From Phallusia mammillata (Eukaryota > Chordata > Ascidiacea > Phlebobranchia > Ascidiidae): a stretch of 64,000 nucleotides of DNA. Positions within the stretch are counted from its first letter, which is position 1; every line of letters begins with the position of its first letter. Under the pieces are notes generated by a model. That model was given only the letters and a program-made list of their open reading frames with translations. It did no database searches and was not told the origin of the DNA. Shown here in pieces: positions 9,676 to 22,199 of this stretch. The DNA is taken from positions 1 through 64,000 of the forward strand of contig QLIY01000784.1 in NCBI GenBank assembly GCA_003260075.1, in the 5' to 3' direction. The position numbers were made by a program, and so were the translations under genes.

Positions 9676-12600
9676 ATGGTCAGGTTTGTGCTGCTGTTAA
9701 CTCTTATAATGTTAATCAACAATCTACAGTCAAACAGCTTCTTTACTTATGGTAAGCAAATTGTCGTTGACATGCAATTAAGCCTTTTCATTTTAAATTA
9801 GTAATTCTAGGCGTGTTCTGGAGCCGGTGGTAGCATAATGTGAAAACATATCATTTATATGTTCTAAGTTTAAAAAAATGCTCAATAATTCGCTGGTTTT
9901 ACATTTAAGTCCAACGTTAATTCATTGCTGATATTTATTAACTACAACCATTATAATTATATTGTAAGAAAAACTTTAATGCAACCGATAATGATTTTGA
10001 AGAACTCTAAGCCTGTTCAAACCACCGCAACAAACTGGTGTTAACCAAAAACATAAACACCGCAACTGCTGTTTTAATGCATTACTAAACATGGTTGCTT
10101 TCAATCTAAATATTATACATATGGTTTCGGGTTTATTTTTGGAACTGTGACGTTTAGTTACCTTCTTCAAGAACCGATATTTTTTGCAGAACAATGTCGA
10201 TTTAAGCAGCAAAGTTGCAACGCTGGAGATTCCATGTGTGGATGCCCAGCATCAAGACCTGACAACAATTCAACTACATTTAATGCATCTCAATGTGCGC
10301 CAGTCGGCGGATGCGAAGACAATAACGTAACTGCGACTTGCAGTGCAAACCAATACAAATGCGGCTGTTTTCCAAGAGACAGTAATTGCATGCATGGGCT
10401 GGGATGTTATGAAAAGACACAAATGTGTGATGGCATCTACGACTGTTTAGATGGAACAGACGAAGTGAATTGTACTTGCCAAGTTGATAAGTTTCAATGT
10501 GCATGTTATGAAAGTAACACATGTGTTGGATTGCGTGGCTGTCTGACAAGCACGAAGGTATGCAATAGGATTGATGATTGTAAAGATTACAGCGATGAAG
10601 TCAACTGCCCTTGCTTGGAAGATGAATTTAAGTGCAAGTCTAAACAGTGCATCCCTTTATCTTTAAAATGCAACGGAAATTTTGACTGCGATGACAGCAG
10701 CGACGAAACGAATTGCACATGTAGTGGTGATCAAGTAATGTGCGGGTGCATCTATGGTGAAAGGATTTGCCCACCAACTGGACAATGCATACCTAACACA
10801 TCAGTGGCCGATGGTACATCAAACTGCATGGACGTAAGCGATGAACCTTGCGACTATTTTTCCCGAACGTCTGAATTAAATTGTTATTACAGTTTAATAA
10901 ACTGCACCAGTAAAATATCCATGAAGAGATTTATGAAGCACCATGCAAACAATTTTACACATTGCTTTCAGCATCACCGAGCGTGTGAAGGGCACAAAGA
11001 CAAAATGTGTACTGATGACTACTGGATTTGCAACAAGCCTCAATGCCATTCAAAGAATTCACCATCCACACCTTCCGTATATTATCAGGATTATAACAAC
11101 AACATTCAATTTGCATTGTTTGCTTTTTGTCCTTTTGTAACTCCAGCCGATTACTACATTCATGCATACCCGAGTTTTAAATGTCTTGGATATTGGTTAA
11201 CATTTCCATGTAGCTTGCCTCAAATCAATCTCTACGATCAAGATGCCCAGTGCGCTGACAAATCTGATCTGTGTTTCGTCAACGGAGAATTCCGATGCTT
11301 CCTTTGCTTGGACAAGAGACTGGTGATCTCAAAGAATCAGGTGTGCGACGGCGTGATTGATTGCTACGACCTGTCAGATGAATGCTTGTGCGAGAATCAG
11401 AGCGTGTGCAAAGCTTTGCTTGGCGATTCCCAGTCAACTTGTCCACCAGGTCATCTGCACTGCTACAACCAAACAGATTGTCTTCCAATAGACTCTGTCA
11501 TGTGCAACCAATCTGTGAACTGCTTGAACGCGTATAACATTAAATATTGCTATCCACAAATTAACTTGACTTTATGCACTGAGAGGGGGACATTTGTTGT
11601 AGCATGCGATGAAAGACCTGAATGTTTAAATGCCACCGATGAATGCCGTAATTGCCCAAATAAGCCAGCGTTTTGCAACGACATCCAATTTATGTCAGAT
11701 GCGGCTCAGTATTGGGTGTGTGATGGAATACAGCGTGGCTCCCACAACGAATCAGTTTGTCCGAATCGCTATGTTTGCAGCAGTGGCACTTTCATGAGCA
11801 TTGACGTCATGAAAGTTTGCGATGGAAACTACGACTGTGACGATAAATCGGATGAGGCAATGGTCCGTTGTAAGGACAAGAGATTTTATTGTCTCAATGG
11901 GAATCCACTGTCAGTGCCCATTGCTGACAAAGAAGACGGAATCAAAGACTGCTCGGACGGCAGTGACGAATGCCCACATGTCAGCTCTCGTAACACAGTT
12001 TTCTCCAATCAGAAAGAAATGATTGCCAACCCGATTTTAAACGCGTTTATATGGATCATGGGTATCCTTGCATTGATTGGGAATTTCATAGTAGCTACAA
12101 CCGTCTTCAGAAAGTCATATATGAACCGGATAACAGATAGTTGTGTAAATAAATGCACTCAAATTTGCATTGTTAATCTATCAGTTTCCGACATGTTAAT
12201 GGGAATCTATTTACTTGCTGTTGCTGTCAAAAGTGTCCATTTCTCTGGGAATTATTGTTATTTCGATTCTGAGTGGCGTTCAAGCACACAATGCTCAATC
12301 CTAGGTGCACTGTGTGTCATTTCATCACAGACTTCGGCATTAACCATGGCACTAATATCAGTCTATAGACTTGTGTCTGTGTGGAAACCATTTTACACTG
12401 TGTCACTTACACCGATGTGGATTTTGTTGGCCTGTTTTGTTGCTTGGTGTGTTGCTTTTGTCTTTGCCATCATTCCCACAGTTGATTTTGCATCTGGTTA
12501 CTTTGTAACAACAATCTGGTTTCCTAATTTCGTTCACAAACGTGATTTTGTTTCTTTTGAAGCTGCAATGCTTTTGGCACAACGTATATCACCCACCAAC

Positions 12601-13113
12601 ACCACCGTGCTATCTTGGCATGACGCTAAACGAGTCATCGACATTAACATGTCAGGGCAATCCATCAAAGGAGAGTTTGGTTACTACGCCAAAACAAGCG
12701 TGTGTTTGCCGAGACTCTTTGCTTCAGAAAGCCATTCAGCTTGGGGATATTCACTGTTTATTATCACAGTCGATTTTGTCTTGTTTATTTTCATGGTAGC
12801 CGCTTATGTCCTTATTTATCGAAGGAGCAATCGCATGGCCAAGTCAAGAAACAATGATACCAGCTCCAAAATGCAAAAGCGAATATCCAGATTGCTTTTG
12901 ACCGACTTCTGTTGCTGGATTCCGATTTGCATGCTTAGTTTTTTGTCGCTTGGTGGTGTAGTATTGTCGGACATCGTATATGTGCTTGCAGCTGCGGTGT
13001 TGCTTCCGATCAACAGCGCCCTCAATCCCTTGCTTTATTCATCTGTGATTGACAGCGCAGTAGATAAATGTAAGAAATTACGTGTGGCTTCTGTGGGCCG
13101 AAATTCTGGTTAA
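9676..13113 (+). CDS. R1: LDLa-repeat 7TM receptor, relaxin/LGR-like 7TM, intact
   Basis: Two exons: 9676-9751 (signal peptide, phase-1 donor GTAAGC) and 10190-13113 after TTTTTTGCAG; 3000 nt, 999 residues. The ectodomain (about 22-636) carries LDLa modules near residues 75-120, 121-165, 166-200, 202-245, 379-425, 441-479, 551-586 and 589-619, several with the calcium-binding pattern CDG..DC.D.SDE. A cysteine-rich insert of unknown type occupies about 246-375. The 7TM bundle (about 638-975) has LIGN in TM1, NLSVSD in TM2, VYR in place of DRY (about 750), a long loop 2 ending YAKTSVCLP, CWIP in TM6 (about 933) and NPLLY in TM7 (about 971). These 7TM features are those of relaxin/LGR-type receptors and molluscan GRL101, but leucine-rich repeats are absent. 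It is presumably a G-protein-coupled plasma-membrane receptor; the ligand is unknown. The only fully uninterrupted copy here. Confidence 0.93.
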
Positions 13114-14984
13114 GTCGTAACCATGTGACTCATCGTGAATTTTTTTTACAGTGTCCGACTAGTGTCTAAGATTTAACGATATATTAAAAATGCCTTTCTG
13201 TTTTGCCTTCAACCAACGAAGTGCTCCCTTTGTGTATACTTGTTTGTTATTTTTTTTACGTTATGTTGCTGTAACTAATTTTGTTGCTTCTAATCAATAC
13301 ATATTTTGAATCATAAACACCATTAGTTTTAGCAAAGAAATAACAGAACGTACCATATAGAAAATACCATAATACCAGTATTTGCTTTACGCTCCGATCT
13401 TTTGCAGTGCTCTCTGTGCTTTGCAAAAGTGGCCAGTTTGTAATTTAGTTCATCACTGAACAGAGGCACTTGCTAATTTGATTTAAGCAGCTGCTCGCCG
13501 TATTGGCTAATTAGTTCAGAATATTTGATCCTTTACTGCTGAATTAAAAAGGGCGAGCTTTTTGCCTCTACTTAAATCGCTAGAACAAAATTGCAGTAAG
13601 ACAAACTTGTAAAAGTAAGTGGTGTCTTATATTTTATTTCTATGTCGCATGTTCAATGGGCCAAAAGTTGGTATATAAGGTGATGGTCTGGATATAACGA
13701 TGTGGTCCTTTATGACATACGACTGGTTGATGTGGTAGTTCATGACTTTTAGAAGTAACCAGCGTTGGTATAACGCAAATTCGACAATCATACTTTTCAC
13801 ATGATGATTAGTTCATCGGATTATGTATCCATCTGCACTCGCTGTGTGTGAAAATGAGACAATAGAGATAGAGAGATGAGTTTATTTCGCTTGGTGAACA
13901 TAGCGGCACAGTAGCACCAAAACAATCACCAATGAAAAAGCTGCGCAACGTTAAAACGTTATTGAACGCAAAACAGTGAATGGCACAATTGCTTGATAGT
14001 GGCTGAACGCGCTGAAGCTACACCGTATTAAAAGGCGTTATGTGACTGGGGCTCTCAAGAATATAAGGTCCGCGCATTGTGGTAAACACAACTTGGTGGT
14101 AATGTTGGTGGAACAAGTCGATGGGCTCCATAAACTAAGCCCGGGGTGGGGAAATAGGGTAGAATTGGACAGGAAAAGAAACCACCCAAAGAAACCCTGT
14201 CGGATAGTTTCGAGCGCCGGAAGAAAGGACACACAAAATTGCTTACAATTTATTATTACACTTTGGAGTTATTGTGCTATCAGTTATGGTGTTATCAATG
14301 ACGTTGATTAATAAGATCACCAAAATAAATGAAAATACACATTTAAATAAACAAAAATAATAATAGTAACAAATAATGCAAGTTTAAACAAGACATGGCA
14401 TAGAGATTGATTAATTAGATTCTTCGCAAAGCTTGGTTGAAGGACGCTTCAATCATAAGAACGATAAAGACAAACAGCAGCAGTTTACCACTTACACGTA
14501 CAATATTTATCTAGAAGCTCAAGACTATATTACAAAACAATATACGGTGTTGTTAAAAAAATTGTGTGTCGTTAATATTTTAAGTAAAAATAAACACATC
14601 AAACTTACACGTAAAAATGTTATTGTTATAGCATGTGCACTACTAATCCCACTACTAATAAAACCTTGTGATTTGCATGTCTATTTGCGTGTGTCATTGC
14701 TCAAGCGAAATATAATTTCGGAGTTTAGTCCTCGATGTAAACACACAAGACCATTGGGACACTTAGTTCCAAACAACTTAAAATTATTTAAAACCCAGTG
14801 ATTTGGCCTGAACCATTCGGTGCAAACAATTACAGTCAGCGAAATTTGCGTCAAATTCTATACTCCCCATAAACTGCAAATTCCAATGCTTATGTGATGG
14901 GGAATTTTCGCTGCACAAATCAAACTTATGTTAATTTGGTGGGTGGTCGTTTATTGTTCATTGTGCAAGCAATGCGCATAACAA
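13114..14984. repeat. 3' flank of R1, duplicated after R2
   Basis: Non-coding. It recurs in diverged form at 20140-22040 downstream of R2, with shared blocks such as GTTTATTTCG-TTGGTGAACATAG, ACCGGGGCTCTCAAGAA-type sequence, GAAAGGACACACAAAATTGC and GGTTGAAGGACGCTT. This shows that the duplication unit contained receptor plus flank. No gene was recognised inside. Confidence 0.65.
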
Positions 14985-15125
14985 AACAGTCTTCAATGAA
15001 CGCCAATACAAATGCGGTTGTTTTTCAAGAAACAGTAATTTCACGTATGGGCTGGGATGTTATGAAAAGGCTGCCTAGATGGAACAGACGGAGTGCGTTG
15101 TACTTGCCCAGTAAATGAGTTTCAA
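14985..15125 (+). pseudogene. LDLa-module relic of a receptor gene
   Basis: In the receptor frame this reads CQYKCGCFSRNSNFTYGLGCYEKA, equal to the first LDLa module of R1, then loses frame and meets stops (a deletion removes the DGIYDCLDG core). No signal exon or other module remains. Its sister relic is at 22040-22195. Confidence 0.75.
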
Positions 15126-15934
15126 GGTCAGGTACTAATACTGTAACTGTAACCTTAAATGATCCGGTTCTGGTGACAAGTGTTGAGTTTTCTTTGTCAA
15201 CGTGATCAACGCGAATAAGCTGCTGTTGGGAAGAAAGGACGACCTGGTTCTGACTTCTTCAAAATTTCAGTATTTCATGACAAAAATTTAACTTCCTGCG
15301 ACCACGCGGCGATGTCGATTTTGTTCTTGAGGAACCATTTACTTTACATAATTTTTACGTCGATACGTTATCACCTTGCAGACTTCGAGAACTATATTTT
15401 TTTCGGTAATTCAAATTAGATTTTAGATTACATTTAAAATTAGAGCTTCTCATTTTTTACAAATTAGATTAAAATTAGAATTGCCACTTTCTCATCAACT
15501 AGAAATTAAACTAGAATTCAAACTAGAATTAGATTTAAGCCAACCACCTTTCATTTGTTTCAAGTTTGAAGATTTGCATGTTTCACACTGATTTAAACGC
15601 GTTCAAACGGAGCTGATGCGCCGTCATGACAAGTGGTTCTCAAGCAACATCAATTCGAAAATAGTTCGTTATTTTGACTCAAAAGTTTCGTAATTCTCGA
15701 TTTTTTTACGTCGGCGGACAGTTGCAATTGTACTCGCCCTTTGCGATTTACGCAGCTACCTCAGTTAACGCATTCCTGTATGTTTATGGAAACTATTGGT
15801 TTTCATATCTGATGATGTTAAGTGAGTAAACTTTTACGCATTATCCTCTTGCACCTGACATACAAACTGAATCACCATTTTTTTACCAGGTTATATTATG
15901 CCGCAACAGCCATCGAGGTAGTGCTTATAATGTA
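15126..15934. other. Spacer with A/T-rich degenerate repeats
   Basis: 15407-15540 holds reiterated variants of a unit like AAATTAGA / AACTAGAATTA. A fragment of the class A upstream module (GTTGAGTTTTCTTTGTCAACG) is at about 15180-15290 and is also present at 22240-22330. No gene recognised. Confidence 0.5.
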
Positions 15935-16175
15935 GGGACTGTTCGAAGACTTCGTCGGGTATCGGGTGTACTTTCCAAGTCTTACCAGCGCCACCTTGTG
16001 TATATATTTTAAAATAACGGATCTAGAAATTAGCTACCAATGTTAACGTCCGATTTTACACCGAAAGTGCTATAACTCGAGCTTTGACAATGGTGAAGAA
16101 ATATCTGCACAAGGTTATTCTGGATATATTGTCTCTGGAGGAGGAAGTTAATACTAAAACAGGATCAGGACGCTA
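15935..16175 (+). pseudogene. Pentraxin-domain pseudogene
   Basis: Matches exon 3 of the gene at 5333 (EDFVGYR-YFPSLTSATLC) and part of exon 4 (FYTESA, then GEEISAQGYSGYIVSGGGS in a shifted frame). Introns and half of exon 3 are missing, and a stop follows GGGS. It abuts the class A upstream module of R2, the same order (pentraxin then receptor) as the intact pair at 5333 and 9676. Confidence 0.75.
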
Positions 16176-16199
16176 GAAATCTGGATCCAAAACACGGAC

Positions 16200-17630
16200 A
16201 TCAGTGGTATTCATGTTTAAGTCATACACTTCAGTACACAGAAGGTTAAGTATTTTTGCTGTGACTTCGTGCGAACCGCCTCACGTAACATATAAGTCAG
16301 TTTCCTTGTGAACGTGGTCAATCAACGCAAATAAACTCTTGATGCGGGGACAGGATACTTTGTACTGACTTCCTCGCAATTTCAGGGGATATTTTATGAC
16401 AAAAAGTTTAACTTCTCGTGATCACGGAACGATAGAAGCGGACTAGTTACCAATATGCTGCAGTTATACCTTACACTGCACGTTTTCCATCCTCCGATTG
16501 CTTGGCAGCTGCAGTGAAGCTTCTTTTTCTTGGTGTATTTTTTTATTTTACTGGGCGTTAAAGAGTTAAGTTAAAGCAACAAATGAAACTAGTAGCAGGC
16601 GAGTTGCATTAACAGTGAGTGCGGCACTTGAGTAGATGCGCCTCGCTAATGAAAACTTTTTGTTTTGATACGTCACAAGAGCTGTCAATCAATTCAAATG
16701 TGACGCAAGTATAGAAAGTTTTTGTGTTGTGATCAATGGGAGTAGAGAAAAGCATCAAGCAACAGCAACAAATGCAAAAAGTGCAAACACTAACGACTTA
16801 AGTTAAGGTAATTTGTTGTCGTCGCATTTTAGGAAGCAGTACAGCGATTACCGTAATTTACAGTAGAAACACATTTCCAGGATGGCTGTCCTGACACGTC
16901 CTTAATTGCTCACTGGTATTTAGCTGACAGTGTCGGTTATGTTGTTGTGAGCTAGAAATTGCTGCTTAAAATGAGTGGTTCAATAAGGAGCCTCTTTGTT
17001 CACAAAAATATAATTATAACAAGGGTGTGAAGTCGTTAATACATCGAAATACATAGTTACTTGGACTAATATGTAAGAATGTTTAAAATTGGCAACTGTG
17101 AGTTTATTTGTTATCGTTAAAATGAGTTATTTTGGCATTTGTTGGGCAAACATAAAATAGTACCTTAGTTTAAAGAGAAATAAGCAAAAGTCTGTATTCA
17201 ATCTGTAAACGCTTCACCCCCAGAAGGATAGTTGAAATTCAGACATTATTTCGTATGCCATTCCTAATATAGATGTAGTGCTTGCAAACGTCATCATAAT
17301 TCTATAAGTGTCATTGCGCTAAGTAGGTTGCAAAAATGCAGTTGTTTGATCGCTATTGTGAGTTTCCCTCCAATGAGTTATAGTTGTCAACCACGCACAT
17401 ATATTGCCACACACGTCAAATTGACAAATGCTCGCTTAGTCTGGTATTCATTTTGTCGAGCCTCAGTATCATTAGGTTGCCATATGGATTCAAACCATAT
17501 AGAACTAGGAAAAAACAAGTATAAAATATTTTTGGTAACGGATTTACCCAGATTTGCACATACATTGTCCTATTTAGAAAAGCGTTTTTGTATGTATACT
17601 AAATCTATGTAACCATTTAGAAGAGTAAAA
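16200..17630 (+). repeat. Class A receptor upstream module, copy 2 (5' of R2)
   Basis: Diverged copy of 8130-9675, with the same landmarks in the same order. It ends at the start codon of R2. Confidence 0.65.
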
Positions 17631-18452
17631 ATGGTTAGGTTTGTGCTGATGTTATCTGTAATAGTGTCAATCCACAATCTACAGTCAGAGGGACTCGAAT
17701 TTGAGTGCAAGTCAAAACAGAACGAATTTGAGTGCAAGTCAAAACAATGCATCCCTTTATCTTCAAAGTGCAATGGGAAGTTCGACTGCGATGACACCAG
17801 CGACGAAACCAACTGCACATGTAGTGGTGATAAAGTAATGTGCGGATGCATCTATGCCGATCAGATCTGTCCGACTACTGGGCAATGCATACCTAACACA
17901 ACAGTGGCCGATGGTAAGCCGAACTGCATTGATCAAAGCGATGAACCATGTCAGACGTTGAGCCAACAATACAGCATATACTGCCAACATCGTTTATTTA
18001 ACTGCACCAGTAAAAAATCGATGGAGAGATTTCTGAAGTATCAAGGACACAATTCTGCGAACTGTGTTCAGCATCACAGCCCGTGTAAAGGGCACAAGGA
18101 TAAAATGTGCACAGATGATTACTGGATTTGCAACATTCCAAAATGCCAAACACAGAATAAATCACCATCGAAACAGAATACACCGCCGGTTTACTATCAA
18201 GATCTTTACAACAACATGAAGTTTGCTTTGTTTTCTTTTTGTCCTTTTATAACACCAGCTGATTACCACATCAACACATACCCGAGTTTCAAATGTCTTG
18301 GATACTGGTTAACATTTCCATGTAGCTTGCCTCAGATTAATCTCTATCGACCAAGACGCCCAGTGCGCTGACAAATCCGATCTGTGTTTCGTCAACCGAG
18401 AATTTCGATGCTTCCTTTGCCTGGACAAGAGACTGGTTATCTCAAAGAATCA

Positions 18453-18524
<72 letters not shown>

Positions 18525-20139
18525 TGTGCAACCAATCTGTGAACTGCTTGAACGCGCATAACATTAACTATTGCTACCCGCAAATTAACTTGACCTTATG
18601 CAGCAGAAGCCCTATATATGGTGTAGCATGCGATGGAAGACCTGAATGTTCCGATGTCAGTGATGAGTGTTCTAACTGCCCAAATCCACCAGCGTTTTGC
18701 TATGACAGCCAATTTGTGTCAGATGCCACAAGTATTGGATGTGTGATGGAATAAAGCGTGGCAGTTCCTACAACGAATCACTTTGTCCCAAACGCTATAT
18801 TTGTAACAGTGGCACTTTTACAAGCATTGACGTCAGGAAAGTTTGCGATGGAAACTACGACTGTGACGATAAATCGGATGAGGCAAAGGATCGTTGTGAG
18901 AACAAGAGATTTTATTGTCTAAGTGGTAATCCACTCTCAGTGCCCATTGCAGAAAAGGAAGACGGAATCAAAGACTGCTTGGACGGCAGTGACGAATGCC
19001 CACCAGTGAGCTCACGTAACACTGTTTTCTCCAATCAGAAGGAAATGATCGCCAACCCGATTTTGAATGCGTTGATATGGATAATGGGTATCGTTGCATT
19101 GATTGGGAATTTCATAGTTGCTGCAACCACTGTTAAAAAGACATATCTAAACTGGAATACCAACAATCGTGTAAATACATGCACTCAAATATTCATTGTT
19201 AACCTATCAGTTTCCGACATGTTAATGGGAATCTATTTACTTGCTGTTGCAGTCAAAAGTGCTCAGTATTCAGGAAGGTATTGTTATTTTGATTCTGAAT
19301 GGCGATCGAGCACACAATGCTCGATCCTAGGCGCACTATGTGTCATTTCATCGCAGACTTCAGCTTTAACCATGGCACTGATATCTGCTTATAGACTTGT
19401 GTCTGTCTACAAACCATTTCTCACTATATCACTAGGGCCTAAGTGGATTGTTTTGGGGTGTTTCGTTACTTGGTGTGTTTCTTTGTTCATTGCCATCATT
19501 CCCACAATTGATTTTGCATCCGGTTACTTTGTAACAACAATCTGGTTTCCCAATTTCGTTTACAAACGCGATTTTTTTTCTTTTGGGGCTGCAATGCTTT
19601 TGGCACAACGCATGTCACCTACCAACAGCACCGTGTTATCATGGCACGACGCTAAACGAGTCATCGACATTAACATGTCTGGTCAATTAGTCAAAGAAGA
19701 GTTTGGTTACTACGCCAAAACAAGCGTGTGTTTGCCAAGACTATTTGCTACGGAAAGTCATACAGCCTGGGGATACTCACTGTTTATAATCACAGTCGAT
19801 TTTGTCTTTTTTATTTTCATGGTAATCGCTTATGTCCTCATTTATCGACGCAGCAATCACATGGCTGAGGCAAGAAACAATGATATCTGCGCCAAAATGC
19901 AGAAGCGAATATCAAGATTGCTTCTGACCGATTTCTGTTGCTGGATTCCGATTTGCATACTTGGTTATCTGTCGCTGGGTGGCGTACCGTTGTCTGATAT
20001 CGTTTATGTGCTTGCAGCTGCGGTTTTGCTTCCGATCAACAGCGCCCTCAACCCGTTGCTTTATTCAACTGTGATTGACAACGCACTAGACAAATGTAAG
20101 AAATGTCGCGTGGCATCTGCTGAACTCATTATTATGTGA
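17631..20139 (+). pseudogene. R2: LDLa-7TM receptor, broken by deletion, two frameshifts and a poly-G tract
   Basis: The signal peptide (MVRFVLMLSVIVSIHNLQS) is fused in frame to the middle of LDLa module 3 with no intron: the donor, the intron and modules 1-2 are deleted, and the junction carries a 27-nt near-perfect direct repeat encoding EFECKSKQN and EFECKSKQC. The frame is lost near 18346 (one base inserted after AATCTCTAT). About 157 nt of coding sequence are replaced by 70 G at 18453-18522. A one-base deletion near 18735 shifts the frame again. From 18739 the last LDLa modules and the entire 7TM bundle read cleanly to the stop at 20137-20139 (YAKTSVCLP, CWIP, NPLLY all kept). The poly-G is artefactual and the frameshifts may be sequencing errors, but the 5' deletion looks real. 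Confidence 0.85.
18453..18522. repeat. Poly-G tract (70 G) replacing receptor coding sequence
   Basis: It stands where the other receptors encode the end of one LDLa module and the start of the next (R1 about 11342-11498). Flanking codons resume normally, so it is an assembly filler. Confidence 0.85.
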
Positions 20140-22039
20140 CTCATCATGATTTCTTTGACAGTGTCGTATGTTTACCGATGCATTGAAAATACCCTTTCTG
20201 TTTGCACCCAACCAAACAAATCTCCCACTTCTGTATATTAGTTTCTGATGAATTTTTGCGCCTAAAACTGATGTTTTTGCAACTGTTCAATATATATTTA
20301 AATCATTCCCACCATACGTTAGCAAACATATTACATAACGTACTTTGGGGGTTTCTTCAAGACGGTTTTGCGTTAATTGAAACCAAATTTTTAAAACTGG
20401 GGCTGTACCACATACAAAGTATCCTAATACTGCTATTTGCCTTATTGCGTTTCGATCTGCGCTTTTCAAATTTCGAAATGTTGTAATTTATCACTGCACA
20501 ATGGTACATGATAATATAATTTAAGTATCTGCTCGCAGCTTCGGCTAATTAGGTCAACATATTTGATCCTTTGTTGTTAAATTGAAATAGGACGTCTTTG
20601 CTATGCCTCTACCTAAATCGCTACATCAAAATTCCAGCAGCAAATATACCACTTGTGAAGGTAATTGGTGTCTTGTACTATATTTCTATGCATGTTGACT
20701 TAGCTGAATGATTGCTAGATAAGGTTAAGGTGTGGTTCCCTTTGAAATGCGTCTGGTTGATGTGGGCGTTCATGATTTTAAGAAGTTTAAGAAACTGGCG
20801 ATGGTTGGACGCCTAGTCGACAACCATGCTTTTGCCTGATGATTAGTCTCACCGGTTGATGTATCCATCCACACTCGCTGTACATGAAAAGGAGACGACA
20901 GAAAGAAAAAGAATTAAGTTTATTTCGTTTGGTGAACATAGAGACACAATAGCACTAAAACAATTACCAGGCCGAAAAATGATGCACGAGGTTAAAACGT
21001 TATGGAGCGCGAAACAGTAAAGGGCACAATTGGTGGATAACGGTTGAACGCTCTCCAGCTACACCATATTAAAAGCTGTTTTGTGACCGGGGCTCTCAAG
21101 AAAATGAGGTTGGCGAATTGTTGGTAAACACGACTGGGAGGTAACGGTCGTGGCCCCAGTCGAGGGGTCTTATAAACTGTGTTAGGTAAAAAGAGGGTTC
21201 GACAGGAAAGGAAACCACCACCGATAGAAACCTGTCAGATAGTTTTGAGCTCCGGAAGAAAGGACACACAAAATTGCTTACAGTTTAACATTACGCTTTG
21301 GATGGTGTTTCAAGTTATTTGAGTAATGAAATCATTCACTTTGAATGACGTTGAATTTGATATAGGGTCAGGAATAAATAGATAACTAGAACACCAATAT
21401 AAATTAAAATACACAAATTAATAAACAAAAAATAATAATAACAAACAATGCAAGAAAAAAAACAAGGCATGTTACAGAGATTGAATGATTTGATTCTTCA
21501 CAAAGCTTGGTTGAAGGACGCTTTAATCATAAGAACGATAAAGACAAATAGCAGCAGTTGACCACTTCCACGATATTTACAATATTTACCTAGGAGCTCA
21601 AGACAATGTTACAAAACAATATACGGTGTTGGAAAAATAAATGTGTGTCGTTAATATTTTAAGTAAAAATAAACACAGCAAACTTACACGTGAAAATGTT
21701 AGTGTTATAGCTAATACTAAAAAAACGTTGTGATTTGCATGTTATTTTGCGTGTGTCATTGCTCTTCGTGCGAAATACACTTTCGGACTTTAGTTATCGA
21801 TGTAAACACACGACACCGTTGGGACACTTAATTCCAAACAACTTAAAATTATTTAAATCCCAGTGATTTGGCCTGAACCAATCGGTGTAAACAATTCCAG
21901 TAAGCGAACTATTTGTCAAATTCTATACTCCCCATAAACTGCAAATTACAATGCTTATGTGATGGGGAATTTTTGCAGCACAAATCAAACTTACGTTAAT
22001 TTCGTAGGCGGTCGTTTATTGTGCAAGCAATACACATAA
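20140..22039. repeat. 3' flank of R2, copy of the R1 3' flank
   Basis: Diverged copy of 13114-14984 with the same block order. No gene recognised; the short frames do not resemble the receptor or pentraxin families. Confidence 0.6.
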
Positions 22040-22195
22040 CAAAACAGTCTTCAATGAAAGCCAATACCTTTGCGGTTGTTTTTCAAACGACAGTAATTGC
22101 ACGTATGGGCTGGAATGTTATTAAAAGACTGCTTAAAAGGAACAGACGAAGTGCGTTGTATTTGCCCAGTAAATAAATTTCAAGATAAATTGCTA
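22040..22195 (+). pseudogene. LDLa-module relic of a receptor gene (second)
   Basis: Reads SQYLCGCFSNDSNCTYGLECY in the receptor frame, then stops. It is the sister of the relic at 14985-15125, with the same internal deletion, so the relic existed before the flank was duplicated. Confidence 0.75.
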
Positions 22196-22199
22196 ATAC

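Noticed and set aside
9498..9755. Frame with a His-Val repeat before R1
   Set aside because: Due to a short CCATGT repeat; it runs into the R1 leader exon in another frame.
10280..12799. Antisense and shifted frames inside R1 (also in R3, R4, R5, R6, R7)
   Set aside because: Shadows of cysteine-rich coding sequence; they recur only because the receptor sequence is conserved.
14038..14311. Opposed frames in the R1 3' flank
   Set aside because: No conservation of either frame in the duplicated flank near 21100.
20202..20486. 94-codon frame after R2
   Set aside because: Lies in the duplicated 3' flank; the sister flank after R1 has no matching frame.
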